Shown here: positions 1 to 6,840 of the stretch, piece after piece | Layout of the letters: the number at the start of each line of letters is the position of its first letter | Numbering within the stretch: the first letter of the stretch is position 1 | Source: Acidobacteriaceae bacterium | Lineage (GTDB): Bacteria; Acidobacteriota; Terriglobia; Terriglobales; Acidobacteriaceae | Assembly: GCA_003140785.1 (NCBI GenBank) | Contig: PLKY01000010.1 | Span: 16,684 to 31,404, forward strand | Direction of reading: 5' to 3' | Length of the DNA stretch: 14,721 bases | Made by a program: the position numbers and the translations under genes | Notes under the pieces: generated by a model | What the model saw: the letters and a program-made list of their open reading frames with translations, nothing else | Databases searched by the model: none | Told to the model about the DNA's origin: nothing

Positions 1-486
1 AACGGGCGGCTTGATTCAATTCAGGCGGGGCTGCTGCACGTGAAGCTGAATCACCTGGAGAAATGGAACGAACAGCGGCGTGAGCGTGCTTCAGAATATA
101 ACCGGCTTCTGGCAGGCAACGACGCGATCCTTTGTCCGCATGAGCCGAGCTGGTCCCAAGCGGTGTATCACCTTTATGTGATCCGCACGGTCGAGCGCGA
201 TCGCTTGACGTCTTTCTTGAGAGAGAAGGGTATTGGCACAGGGATTCACTACCCGATTCCGCTGCATTTGCAGAAGGCATATAAATCGTTAAATTACGGT
301 TCCGGAGACTTTCCCGTAACAGAGCGGGTGGCGTCGGAGATCGTCTCTTTGCCGCTATTTCCTCATTTGACAGCGGCGCAACAGGGGAAGGTCGCTGAAG
401 AGATCGTGACATTTGCCAGGAACTCTTCCGGCGATCGTCCAGAAGCCGAGCAAGCGGTCTTGGCTTCTTCATTAGGAAACAAATAA
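1..486 (+). CDS. DegT/DnrJ/EryC1/StrS family sugar aminotransferase, C-terminal part (5' end outside window)
   Basis: The reading frame is open from the first base, so the true start lies upstream; the GTG at position 40 is internal. The first visible residues (NGRLDSIQAGLLHVKL, then KWNEQRRE) match the conserved C-terminal part of PLP-dependent nucleotide-sugar aminotransferases of this family. Further on, the stretch GIGTGIHYPIPLHLQKAY and the late SLPLFPHLT are also family signatures. These enzymes transfer an amino group, usually from glutamate, to a keto-sugar nucleotide in the cytoplasm, giving amino sugars for surface glycans. The PLP-binding lysine lies in the missing part. About 161 codons are visible, against roughly 370-400 in a full family member. 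An 80-base gap separates it from the next gene in the same direction. The family is certain; the sugar substrate cannot be read from this fragment. Confidence 0.93.
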   Translation, partial: NGRLDSIQAGLLHVKLNHLEKWNEQRRERASEYNRLLAGNDAILCPHEPSWSQAVYHLYVIRTVERDRLTSFLREKGIGTGIHYPIPLHLQKAYKSLNYGSGDFPVTERVASEIVSLPLFPHLTAAQQGKVAEEIVTFARNSSGDRPEAEQAVLASSLGNK

Positions 487-566
487 CTTAGTCCCATCCC
501 ACACATCGCCCGATCCGTCAGGGCATCAAGAACATCCACCGTGCGCTCTTACGAACCTCTCTCACT

Positions 567-1484
567 ATGCCTCCAATGTTGAATTATGCGTTGATCACGC
601 CGGCGCGGAATGAAGCCGAATATATTGAGTTGACCATCAAGTCGATGATTGCGCAGACTCATCTGCCGTTGAAATGGGTAATAGTCAGCGACGGTTCCTC
701 CGACCAAACCGATGAATTGGTGCGCAAATATTTGGATGAGTATCAATGGATCGAGCTGGTGCGAATGCCGGAACGTGCGCAGCGACATTTTGCCGGCAAG
801 GTACATGCCTTCAAAGCCGGCTACGAGCGACTAACGGGGACGAAGGCAGAGATCATCGGCAACCTGGATGCTGACATCTCGTTCGAGCCAAAGCACTTCG
901 AATTTCTTGTCGAGAGGATGAGCGAGAATCCGCAAATCGGTGTGGCGGGCGCTCCCTTTCGCGAAGGAACTTTTCAGTATGATTACCGCTTTTCGAATAT
1001 TGAAAATGTATGGGGCGGTTGTCAGCTGTTTCGACGGGAGTGTTATGAGGCGATCGGTGGCTACATGCCGTTGAAGGGCGGATGCATCGATCACGTCGCC
1101 GTACTTTCAGCCCGTATGCTTGGATGGCAGACCAGAACTTTCACAGAAAATGTCTGCGTGCATCACCGCCAAATGGGCACGGCAATGCAGGGTGTTCTGA
1201 AAGCCCGGTTTAAAATCGGCGTGAAGGATTACACGGTTGGTAACCATCCTCTCTGGGAGTTGGCTCGAACGATTTATCAAATGAAGAGCAGCCCTTTTGC
1301 GATTGGCGGTCTGGCGTTGGGCTTAGGATATGCCTGGTCACTTATTCGCCGGGCAGAAGTCCCGCTTTCCCCAGATCTTGTCGCCTTTGTCCGAAGAGAA
1401 CAGTTGAACAGGCTGAAGAAGTTCTTTAGCAGGAATTCCCAAGCCACTACAAGTCGGATTGTAGAAATATCCCACTCGGAATGA
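567..1484 (+). CDS. Family 2 glycosyltransferase (GT-A fold)
   Basis: A 305-residue protein with the layout of a GT2 enzyme. It has an N-terminal nucleotide-binding strand (ALITPARNEAEYI, residues 8-20), the SDGSSDQTDE loop at 41-50 and the metal-binding DAD at 101-103 inside NLDADISFEP. An acceptor-side region follows (GGYMPLKGGCIDHVAV, 164-179). One hydrophobic segment near 243-261 is flanked by basic residues and probably anchors the protein at the inner membrane. The likely role is transfer of one sugar from a nucleotide donor to the lipid-linked repeat unit on the cytoplasmic face. The ATG at 567 has no good Shine-Dalgarno sequence, and the ATG at 576 is an equally possible start. Donor and acceptor cannot be predicted. 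Confidence 0.93.
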   Translation: MPPMLNYALITPARNEAEYIELTIKSMIAQTHLPLKWVIVSDGSSDQTDELVRKYLDEYQWIELVRMPERAQRHFAGKVHAFKAGYERLTGTKAEIIGNLDADISFEPKHFEFLVERMSENPQIGVAGAPFREGTFQYDYRFSNIENVWGGCQLFRRECYEAIGGYMPLKGGCIDHVAVLSARMLGWQTRTFTENVCVHHRQMGTAMQGVLKARFKIGVKDYTVGNHPLWELARTIYQMKSSPFAIGGLALGLGYAWSLIRRAEVPLSPDLVAFVRREQLNRLKKFFSRNSQATTSRIVEISHSE

Positions 1485-1500
1485 AGTGGCTTTCATAGAG

Positions 1501-1528
1501 TTGACCCTGAAACAATCCGTTCTAAAAA
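1501..1528 (+). promoter_or_regulatory. Possible sigma-70-type promoter ahead of the epimerase gene
   Basis: TTGACC at 1501-1506 and TAAAAA at 1523-1528 are separated by 16 bases, in an A/T-rich stretch of the 82-base gap before the start at 1567. The -35 box is close to consensus; the -10 box matches at only four of six positions. This is a by-eye match and could be chance. Confidence 0.25.
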
Positions 1529-1566
1529 AACTAGTTCTTTCCGAGACAGGTTTTTAAAGCTAATCG

Positions 1567-2628
1567 ATGGAACACGAAAATATCATCGACAAAAACGATC
1601 TCGTGCTTGTGACAGGCGCGAACGGATTCATCGGTTCTCGAGTTGTTGAGGGCTTATTGGAATTGGGCTTTCAGCGTGTGCGATGCTTCGCGAGATCATC
1701 GAAAGGTGGAAATAGGTTAGAAGCGCTCGCCAAAGTCGGTGGGGTTGGTTCGAGGTTGGAGATCGTCAGCGGGAACCTTTTATCGCCGCAAGATTGTGCC
1801 AGCGCTGCGACGGATGCAAGAGTCATATTTCATCTTGCAGCAGGCCGCGGCGAGAAGTCTTTTCCCGATGCATTCATGAACTCGGTGGTTACGACCAGAA
1901 ATTTGCTAGAGGCGGCGGCGAACAATGGCTGCCTGAAGCGATTCGTCAACATCAGTTCATTTTCCGTTTACTCCAACCAGCATAAAAGCCACGGCAAGCT
2001 GCTTGATGAGTCATGTCCGGTTGAACAATCGCCCGCACTACGAGGGGAAGCTTATTGCTTCGCGAAAGTGGAACAGGAGCAGATTGTGCTAGAGTATGCA
2101 ACCCGACGCGGCATCCCTTACGCAATCGTCAGACCAGGTCAGGTCTACGGGCCCGGAAACGAGGGAATTACAGGCCGTGTCGGAATCGGAACGTTCGGGA
2201 TCTTCCTCCACCTAGGTGGCTCCAATACGATACCTCTGACATATGTCGATAACTGCGCAAATGCGATAATTCTTGCCGGGATTAAGCATGGAGCTGACGG
2301 CCAGATATTCAATGTTGTGGATGACGACCTTCCCAGCAGCCGCAAATTCTTACGCCTGTACAAAAGGCATGTCAGATCGTTTCCATCGCTGTACGTTCCG
2401 CACGTGATGAGCTACGCGCTCTGCTACCTATGGGAGAAATATTCGGAGTGGTCCCACGATCAGCTCCCCCCAGTATTCAATCGCAGGAGATGGCACACAT
2501 ATTGGAAGAGCACGCGCTATAGCAATGAAAAACTGAAGAAGCGCGTTGGCTGGATGCCGAAGGTTCGAACCGAGGATGGATTGAAGTTATTTTTTGAGAG
2601 CTGTCGAGTCAGGAGAGCAAGTGCTTAG
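1567..2628 (+). CDS. NAD-dependent epimerase/dehydratase (extended SDR family)
   Basis: A 353-residue protein with the full extended short-chain dehydrogenase pattern. The Rossmann motif GANGFIG is at residues 17-23, HLAA at 89-92, a serine in ISSFSVYS (about 129-136) and the catalytic YCFAK (YxxxK) at 163-167. RPGQVYGPGN follows at 189-198, then an LTYVDNCANAI substrate-side motif. Members of this family epimerise, dehydrate or reduce nucleotide-activated sugars with bound NAD(P). The exact reaction (for example 4-epimerase, 4,6-dehydratase or lactone reductase) is not decided by these motifs. The basic, aromatic-rich C-terminal third (about 260-330) is less typical and may bind a bulky or lipid-linked substrate; this is inference. 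The next gene overlaps its stop codon by 8 bases, so the two are probably co-translated. No clear Shine-Dalgarno sequence precedes the ATG. Confidence 0.92.
   Translation: MEHENIIDKNDLVLVTGANGFIGSRVVEGLLELGFQRVRCFARSSKGGNRLEALAKVGGVGSRLEIVSGNLLSPQDCASAATDARVIFHLAAGRGEKSFPDAFMNSVVTTRNLLEAAANNGCLKRFVNISSFSVYSNQHKSHGKLLDESCPVEQSPALRGEAYCFAKVEQEQIVLEYATRRGIPYAIVRPGQVYGPGNEGITGRVGIGTFGIFLHLGGSNTIPLTYVDNCANAIILAGIKHGADGQIFNVVDDDLPSSRKFLRLYKRHVRSFPSLYVPHVMSYALCYLWEKYSEWSHDQLPPVFNRRRWHTYWKSTRYSNEKLKKRVGWMPKVRTEDGLKLFFESCRVRRASA
2611..2617 (+). promoter_or_regulatory. Ribosome binding site that fixes the start of the Gfo/Idh/MocA gene
   Basis: AGGAGAG lies just upstream of the GTG at 2621, inside the end of the preceding gene. 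It favours this GTG over the in-frame TTG at 2594, which has no such signal. The resulting N-terminus (MLRVAIIGCGKIA) is also the normal beginning for the family. Confidence 0.7.
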
Positions 2629-3748
2629 GGTCGCCATAATCGGCTGCGGGAAGATCGCTGACTCGCATGCTTCTCAGATCGGCAGGATTAAGGGTTGTGA
2701 GATCGTTGGCGTTTACGATCGAGAGCCTTTGATGGCGCAGCAGTTAGCTAAGAGATTCCCAATCAAGAAGGCTTTTAGCAGTTTGACGCAACTTCTTGAT
2801 GAGGCCCGACCCGATGTTGTGCACATCACTACGCCCCCACAAGGTCATTTTGATCTGGCGAAGACCTGTCTGGAGTATCGATGTCACATCTATGTAGAAA
2901 AGCCATTCACTGTATGGGCGGATGAAGCTGAAAAGCTAATCGCAATTGCCAATGAGCGACAGTTGAAATTGACTGTCGGTCATGATGATCAGTTCAGTCA
3001 TGTGTCGCGTCGGATGCGCTCGATAGTGCGCAATGGATTTCTGGGCGGTTCACCTGTTCACATGGAGAGCTACTACTGCTATGAAATCTCGAAGGCCGGT
3101 TACTCTGGAGCTCTGTTAGGGGACAAGAAACACTGGGTACGGCGACTGCCGGGAAAGCTTTTGCAAAATATCATTAGTCATGGCATCGCCCGGATCGCGG
3201 AATTCCTGGCGGGAGATTCGCCAGAGGTCATCACTTACGGCTTTACGAGTCCTCTTCTTCGGTCGATGGGCGAAACCGAAATCATCGATGAACTGCGAGT
3301 GATCATTCACGATGTAGATGGGACTACTGCATACTTTACCTTTTCTTCTCAGATGCGTCCGGGGCTCCATGGCTTTCGAATGTACGGCTCCAAGAACGGT
3401 CTCATGCTCGATCAGGACCAAGAGACGCTCATTAAGCTTCGCGGAGCACGGTACAAGAGCTACGCCGAGAAATTTGTGCCGCCCATTGTCCTTGCCGGAC
3501 AGTACTTGGGGAACGCATCGCTGAATTTAAAGACCTTCCTCGGTAACGACTTCCACATGAAATCCGGATTGAAGTTCCTGATTGAGTCCTTCTATCGTTC
3601 CATCATCGAAGGGACACCGGAGCCAATACCCTATCGCGAAATTCTCTTGACCTCGAGAATCATGGAAGCCATTTTTAAGAGCCTAAGTGAGAGCGTTGCA
3701 GAACCGACAAAGGATTATGTGCGAGAACACGCTGCGACGGTTGTCTGA
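2621..3748 (+). CDS. Gfo/Idh/MocA family NAD(P)-dependent sugar oxidoreductase
   Basis: A cytoplasmic oxidoreductase of 375 residues from the preferred GTG start. The dinucleotide-binding motif GCGKIA is at residues 8-13, directly after the first beta strand. The family EKP motif is at 93-95 (VEKPFT), and ISHGI at 185-189 corresponds to the conserved histidine region that lines the active site. Length and domain order (N-terminal Rossmann fold, C-terminal alpha/beta substrate domain) are normal. Such enzymes oxidise or reduce a hydroxyl or keto group on sugars or nucleotide sugars, and in surface-glycan loci they often act just before a DegT aminotransferase, as would fit the gene at the left edge. 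An in-frame TTG at 2594 would add nine residues. The gene shares bases 2621-2628 with the epimerase gene, consistent with translational coupling. Confidence 0.93.
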   Translation: MLRVAIIGCGKIADSHASQIGRIKGCEIVGVYDREPLMAQQLAKRFPIKKAFSSLTQLLDEARPDVVHITTPPQGHFDLAKTCLEYRCHIYVEKPFTVWADEAEKLIAIANERQLKLTVGHDDQFSHVSRRMRSIVRNGFLGGSPVHMESYYCYEISKAGYSGALLGDKKHWVRRLPGKLLQNIISHGIARIAEFLAGDSPEVITYGFTSPLLRSMGETEIIDELRVIIHDVDGTTAYFTFSSQMRPGLHGFRMYGSKNGLMLDQDQETLIKLRGARYKSYAEKFVPPIVLAGQYLGNASLNLKTFLGNDFHMKSGLKFLIESFYRSIIEGTPEPIPYREILLTSRIMEAIFKSLSESVAEPTKDYVREHAATVV

Positions 3749-3882
3749 ACCTGTGTATGCTTGCTCGATTGGATTGTAAAACGCGGTAAAAAACTCCAGG
3801 AACGCGAAAGAGACTTCTGTGCCTGGCAGAACTTGAAGTAATAGCTTTGCCCAAACGTTCCCTAGAGGTGCAATACACAGGC

Positions 3883-4914
3883 ATGGTCCAGTCCAGTCAA
3901 TCAGTTGAAGTCAGAATTAAGGGGCAGTGGGTTGCAGTTCCCGTGATGAGGGTGAACGGGAGCGAACTAACTACCAAAGGCAAATGGCTTAGGATCGCGC
4001 GCATTCGTGGCGAAGAAATGATGGAGAAGGGGGTGGACGATCCCGAGTGCTATATCGCGGCCTTAAAAAAGGACACTGATCACATATTAAAGAGCGACAT
4101 CTTCAGCTTCACGCAGAAGCTTCCGGAAACGCAACCGAAGTTTCGGTATTCGATGGAATGGGAGAGTGTCGCGGCTATACCGCTCGACAACTTCAAACAG
4201 TGGTGGGAAGGTTTGCCTCAGGAATCGCGGAAGAATGTAAGGCGGTCGCAAAAGCGCGGAGTGGTGATCAATGTCAAAGAGTTTGACGAGAAGCTCATCG
4301 AAGGAATTCGAGGGGTAAACGACGATTCCCCGATGCGCCAAGGCCTGCGAAACGCCTATTTCGGACTAACCGCGGAAGAGACGACTAAACGTTATGGCGA
4401 ATTTATCGGTAGATGTGACTTTATCTGCGCGTATTCAGGCGAAGAAATGATCGGGTTTCTGCATCTGGTCTATCGGGGCAATGTGGCCGCGATTTTGAAT
4501 CTAACTTCAAAGCCGAGTCATTTTGATAAGAGGCCAGCGAATGCCTTAATGGCGAAAGCCGTAGAGATCAGTGGGGCGCGCGGGATCTCACATATCACCT
4601 ATGGACTTTACAATTATGGAAACAAGCGCGACAGTCCTTTGCGGGAGTTTAAGGTCCGTAACGGATTTAAAGAGTTTCTTGTCCCTAGATATTTCGTGCC
4701 CTTGACGCTGTGGGGAAGGCTTTGCATGAAAGCAAGACTTCATCGCGGCCTTATTGGCAACCTGCCTCCTTCGGTTATCGCAGCGGGATTGCGGGCTCGG
4801 GCATTGTGGTACGATCTAAAGACTTTCATGCGCCGGTGTAGCTTAACGTCAGAGCAGCCGAATTGTTATCGGCAGATGGAGCGTTCAAATCCTCCCGCCG
4901 GCTCCAATTTATAG
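3883..4914 (+). CDS. FemAB/GNAT-like acyltransferase (peptidoglycan-interpeptide or BioF2-like fold)
   Basis: A soluble protein of 343 residues from the ATG at 3883; in-frame TTG (3847) and GTG (3868) codons are alternatives, and no start has a strong Shine-Dalgarno sequence. The motif SRKNVRRSQKRGV (residues 115-127), after a Trp-rich helix, is typical of FemAB-like and 'BioF2-like' GNAT-fold proteins. Residues 178-268 give the GNAT-like core: CDFICAYSGEEMIGFLHLVY, a strand with AAILNL, and the late FKVRNGF followed by PRYFVPL. Relatives transfer an amino acid (from tRNA) or an acyl group (from CoA) to an amine or hydroxyl on a cell-envelope substrate. Its place between sugar-modifying genes and an asparagine-synthase-like gene suggests it decorates an amino sugar. 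The gap before it (about 130 bases) is the largest in the + strand run, so it may have its own promoter. Fold fairly sure; donor and acceptor unknown. Confidence 0.78.
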   Translation: MVQSSQSVEVRIKGQWVAVPVMRVNGSELTTKGKWLRIARIRGEEMMEKGVDDPECYIAALKKDTDHILKSDIFSFTQKLPETQPKFRYSMEWESVAAIPLDNFKQWWEGLPQESRKNVRRSQKRGVVINVKEFDEKLIEGIRGVNDDSPMRQGLRNAYFGLTAEETTKRYGEFIGRCDFICAYSGEEMIGFLHLVYRGNVAAILNLTSKPSHFDKRPANALMAKAVEISGARGISHITYGLYNYGNKRDSPLREFKVRNGFKEFLVPRYFVPLTLWGRLCMKARLHRGLIGNLPPSVIAAGLRARALWYDLKTFMRRCSLTSEQPNCYRQMERSNPPAGSNL

Positions 4915-4937
4915 CTATCTGTAAATAAGTAGCTATC
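4912..4937 (+). repeat. Direct repeat TAGCTATC ahead of the asparagine-synthase-like gene
   Basis: TAGCTATC occurs at 4912-4919 and again at 4930-4937, 18 bases apart start to start, in the short A/T-rich gap. The first copy contains the stop codon of the acyltransferase gene. The spacing is close to two helical turns, so an operator is conceivable, but an 8-base repeat may also be chance. Confidence 0.35.
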
Positions 4938-4968
4938 AAGATATTTCACCCGAACATCAATCATAGTT

Positions 4969-4973
4969 AGGAG
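4969..4973 (+). promoter_or_regulatory. Strong ribosome binding site of the asparagine-synthase-like gene
   Basis: AGGAG ends eight bases before the ATG at 4982. This is the clearest Shine-Dalgarno sequence in the + strand run and supports the start with MPGLIG. A missed upstream start carrying the usual MCG terminus is therefore unlikely. Confidence 0.75.
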
Positions 4974-4981
4974 CCACCGAA

Positions 4982-6802
4982 ATGCCGGGGCTTATTGGAA
5001 TTATTGGGAGAGGTGATTGCAGCGAGAAGAAGCATCAGCTCGAAGCGATGATGAGTGCCACTCATCGTGAGGATTTTTACCGGCGAGGAACGTTCGTTGA
5101 TGAATCCTTGGGAGTTTATGTTGGCTGGACGGCTCTGGAAGGGTCGTTTGCGGATGAGATGCCGATTCGCAACGAAAAGGGGGACGTCGCACTTTTCTTC
5201 TCTGGCGAGGAATATAGCGGTTCTTCAATTCGGCAAGAATTGAAACAACGGGGCCACTGTGTTGGTCAAAAGGAAACCGCATATCTTGTTCATCTCTGCG
5301 AGGACGATCCGCGTTTTGTTGAAAAGCTGAACGGAATGTTTCATGGACTCGCGATTGATTTCCGGAATCGCGATGCGGTTCTCTTCAATGATCGCTATGG
5401 GATGCAGCGACTCTACTATCATGAGGCAGCCGACGGGTTTTATTTTGCAAGCGAGGCCAAGGCGATCCAGGCGGTGCGGCCGGAACTTCGGACGATTGAT
5501 CCTCAGGGACTTGGCGAATTCGTTTCATATAGTTGTGTTCTCGGAGGGCGGACGGTATTTAAAGGTATCCACGTCATGCCCGCGGCGAGCGAATGGACGT
5601 TTAAAGGCGCCCAACTCGCGAGCAGGAGAACGTACTTCGACCCGCACGAATGGGAAGAGCAGACCGCTCTCGCGGCGGGGCCCTTCTATGAGGAACTTCG
5701 CTCTGTTCTTACGACAATCCTTCCTAAGTATTTCCACGGCCCGGAACGACTAGGAATAGCGATGACCGGGGGTCTCGATACGCGGGTGATCTTGGCACTT
5801 CACCCGGTCGCGCCGGGATCGCTTCCGAGTTATACATTTGGCGGAACCTATCGTGATTCGTTTGATGTTCGGATTGGGCGCGAGATCGCAGGGGTTCTTC
5901 ACCAGCCGCACCAGGTTATCGAAGTCGGGGAGGAATTTCTTCGTGGATTTGCCGGCTACGCGGAGAGCAGCATTCTCATCAGCGAAGGTACGGTCGACGT
6001 TTATCGAGCGTCCGACCTTTACATAAGCAAGAAAGTCCGAGAGATTGCGCCCGCAAAAATCGTAGGGACTTATGGGAGCGAGATCATTCGGCATGCGGCA
6101 ATGTTCAAACCGAGTGCACCGGTGCCAGGATTGTTTTCGCCGGATTTCTTGCCATACCTCGATGAAGCCGCCAGCACATATGCCGAGGCGCGGAAACAGC
6201 ATCCAGTCACGTTCGCAGCCTTCATCCAGTCGCCTTGGTATCACTATGGAATATTGGCGATCGAAAAAAGCCAGATCACGGTTCGTTCTCCGTTTATGGA
6301 TAACGACTTCGTCCGAACAGCCTATCGCGCACCCCAGGACGCTTTGCAGGGTGAAGATGTTCGCCTTCGCCTGATCAGGGGTGGGAGTGCCACTCTGGCC
6401 AAGATTCCCTCGGATCGTGGCGTGATTGGCCACGGAGGCCCGTTTGCGATGCTCAGGCGGGCGAGCCGAGAATTCACATTCAAGTCTGAGTACGCTTACG
6501 ACTATGGTATGCCCGCGTCAGTGGCGCGCGTTGATCACCTCTTCTCCGGTCTTCACCTTGAAAGGATATTTCTGGGACGCCATAAGCTGACCCATTTCCG
6601 GGTGTGGTACCGGGACCAACTGGCACGCTATGTGCGTGAGATTCTTCTGGACCCACGAGCCCTGGGACGTCCCTATCTTCAAAAGTCGGTCCTGGAGGCG
6701 GTAGTTGATGGCCACACTCGCCGGGGGCTTAACTATACAACCGCCATTCACAAGTTGTTGACGTTGGAGCTGCTGCATCGGCTCTTCTTTGACGCCAGCT
6801 GA
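4982..6802 (+). CDS. Asparagine-synthase-like protein lacking the glutaminase nucleophile cysteine
   Basis: A 606-residue two-domain protein. Residues 1 to about 200 look like an Ntn/class II glutamine amidotransferase domain (NDRYGMQRLYY at 136-146, FASEAKAI at 155-162), but it begins MPGLIGIIG where active enzymes have MCGI(A/C)G. The catalytic Cys is proline. Residues from about 235 form the ATP-pyrophosphatase synthetase domain with a PP-loop TGGLDTR (262-268) in place of SGGLDS. The later VRSPFMDNDFVRTAY and the family's usual C-terminal region (WYRDQLARY to LELLHRLFF) are present. The enzyme should still be able to adenylate a carboxylate but should not hydrolyse glutamine; it would use free ammonia or an amine. 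Known relatives with this loss include beta-lactam synthetase, which forms an amide with an internal amine. Context suggests amidation of a uronic acid or amino-acid substituent on the glycan; that role is inference. Confidence 0.9.
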   Translation: MPGLIGIIGRGDCSEKKHQLEAMMSATHREDFYRRGTFVDESLGVYVGWTALEGSFADEMPIRNEKGDVALFFSGEEYSGSSIRQELKQRGHCVGQKETAYLVHLCEDDPRFVEKLNGMFHGLAIDFRNRDAVLFNDRYGMQRLYYHEAADGFYFASEAKAIQAVRPELRTIDPQGLGEFVSYSCVLGGRTVFKGIHVMPAASEWTFKGAQLASRRTYFDPHEWEEQTALAAGPFYEELRSVLTTILPKYFHGPERLGIAMTGGLDTRVILALHPVAPGSLPSYTFGGTYRDSFDVRIGREIAGVLHQPHQVIEVGEEFLRGFAGYAESSILISEGTVDVYRASDLYISKKVREIAPAKIVGTYGSEIIRHAAMFKPSAPVPGLFSPDFLPYLDEAASTYAEARKQHPVTFAAFIQSPWYHYGILAIEKSQITVRSPFMDNDFVRTAYRAPQDALQGEDVRLRLIRGGSATLAKIPSDRGVIGHGGPFAMLRRASREFTFKSEYAYDYGMPASVARVDHLFSGLHLERIFLGRHKLTHFRVWYRDQLARYVREILLDPRALGRPYLQKSVLEAVVDGHTRRGLNYTTAIHKLLTLELLHRLFFDAS

Positions 6803-6840
6803 CAATTGAAAACCTCTGAGTTGTGTTCGAGCGCAATTAA

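Noticed and set aside
5750..6433. A 227-codon open frame on the minus strand
   Set aside because: It lies wholly inside the well-conserved asparagine-synthase-like gene, shows no motif or ribosome site and has shadow-type composition.
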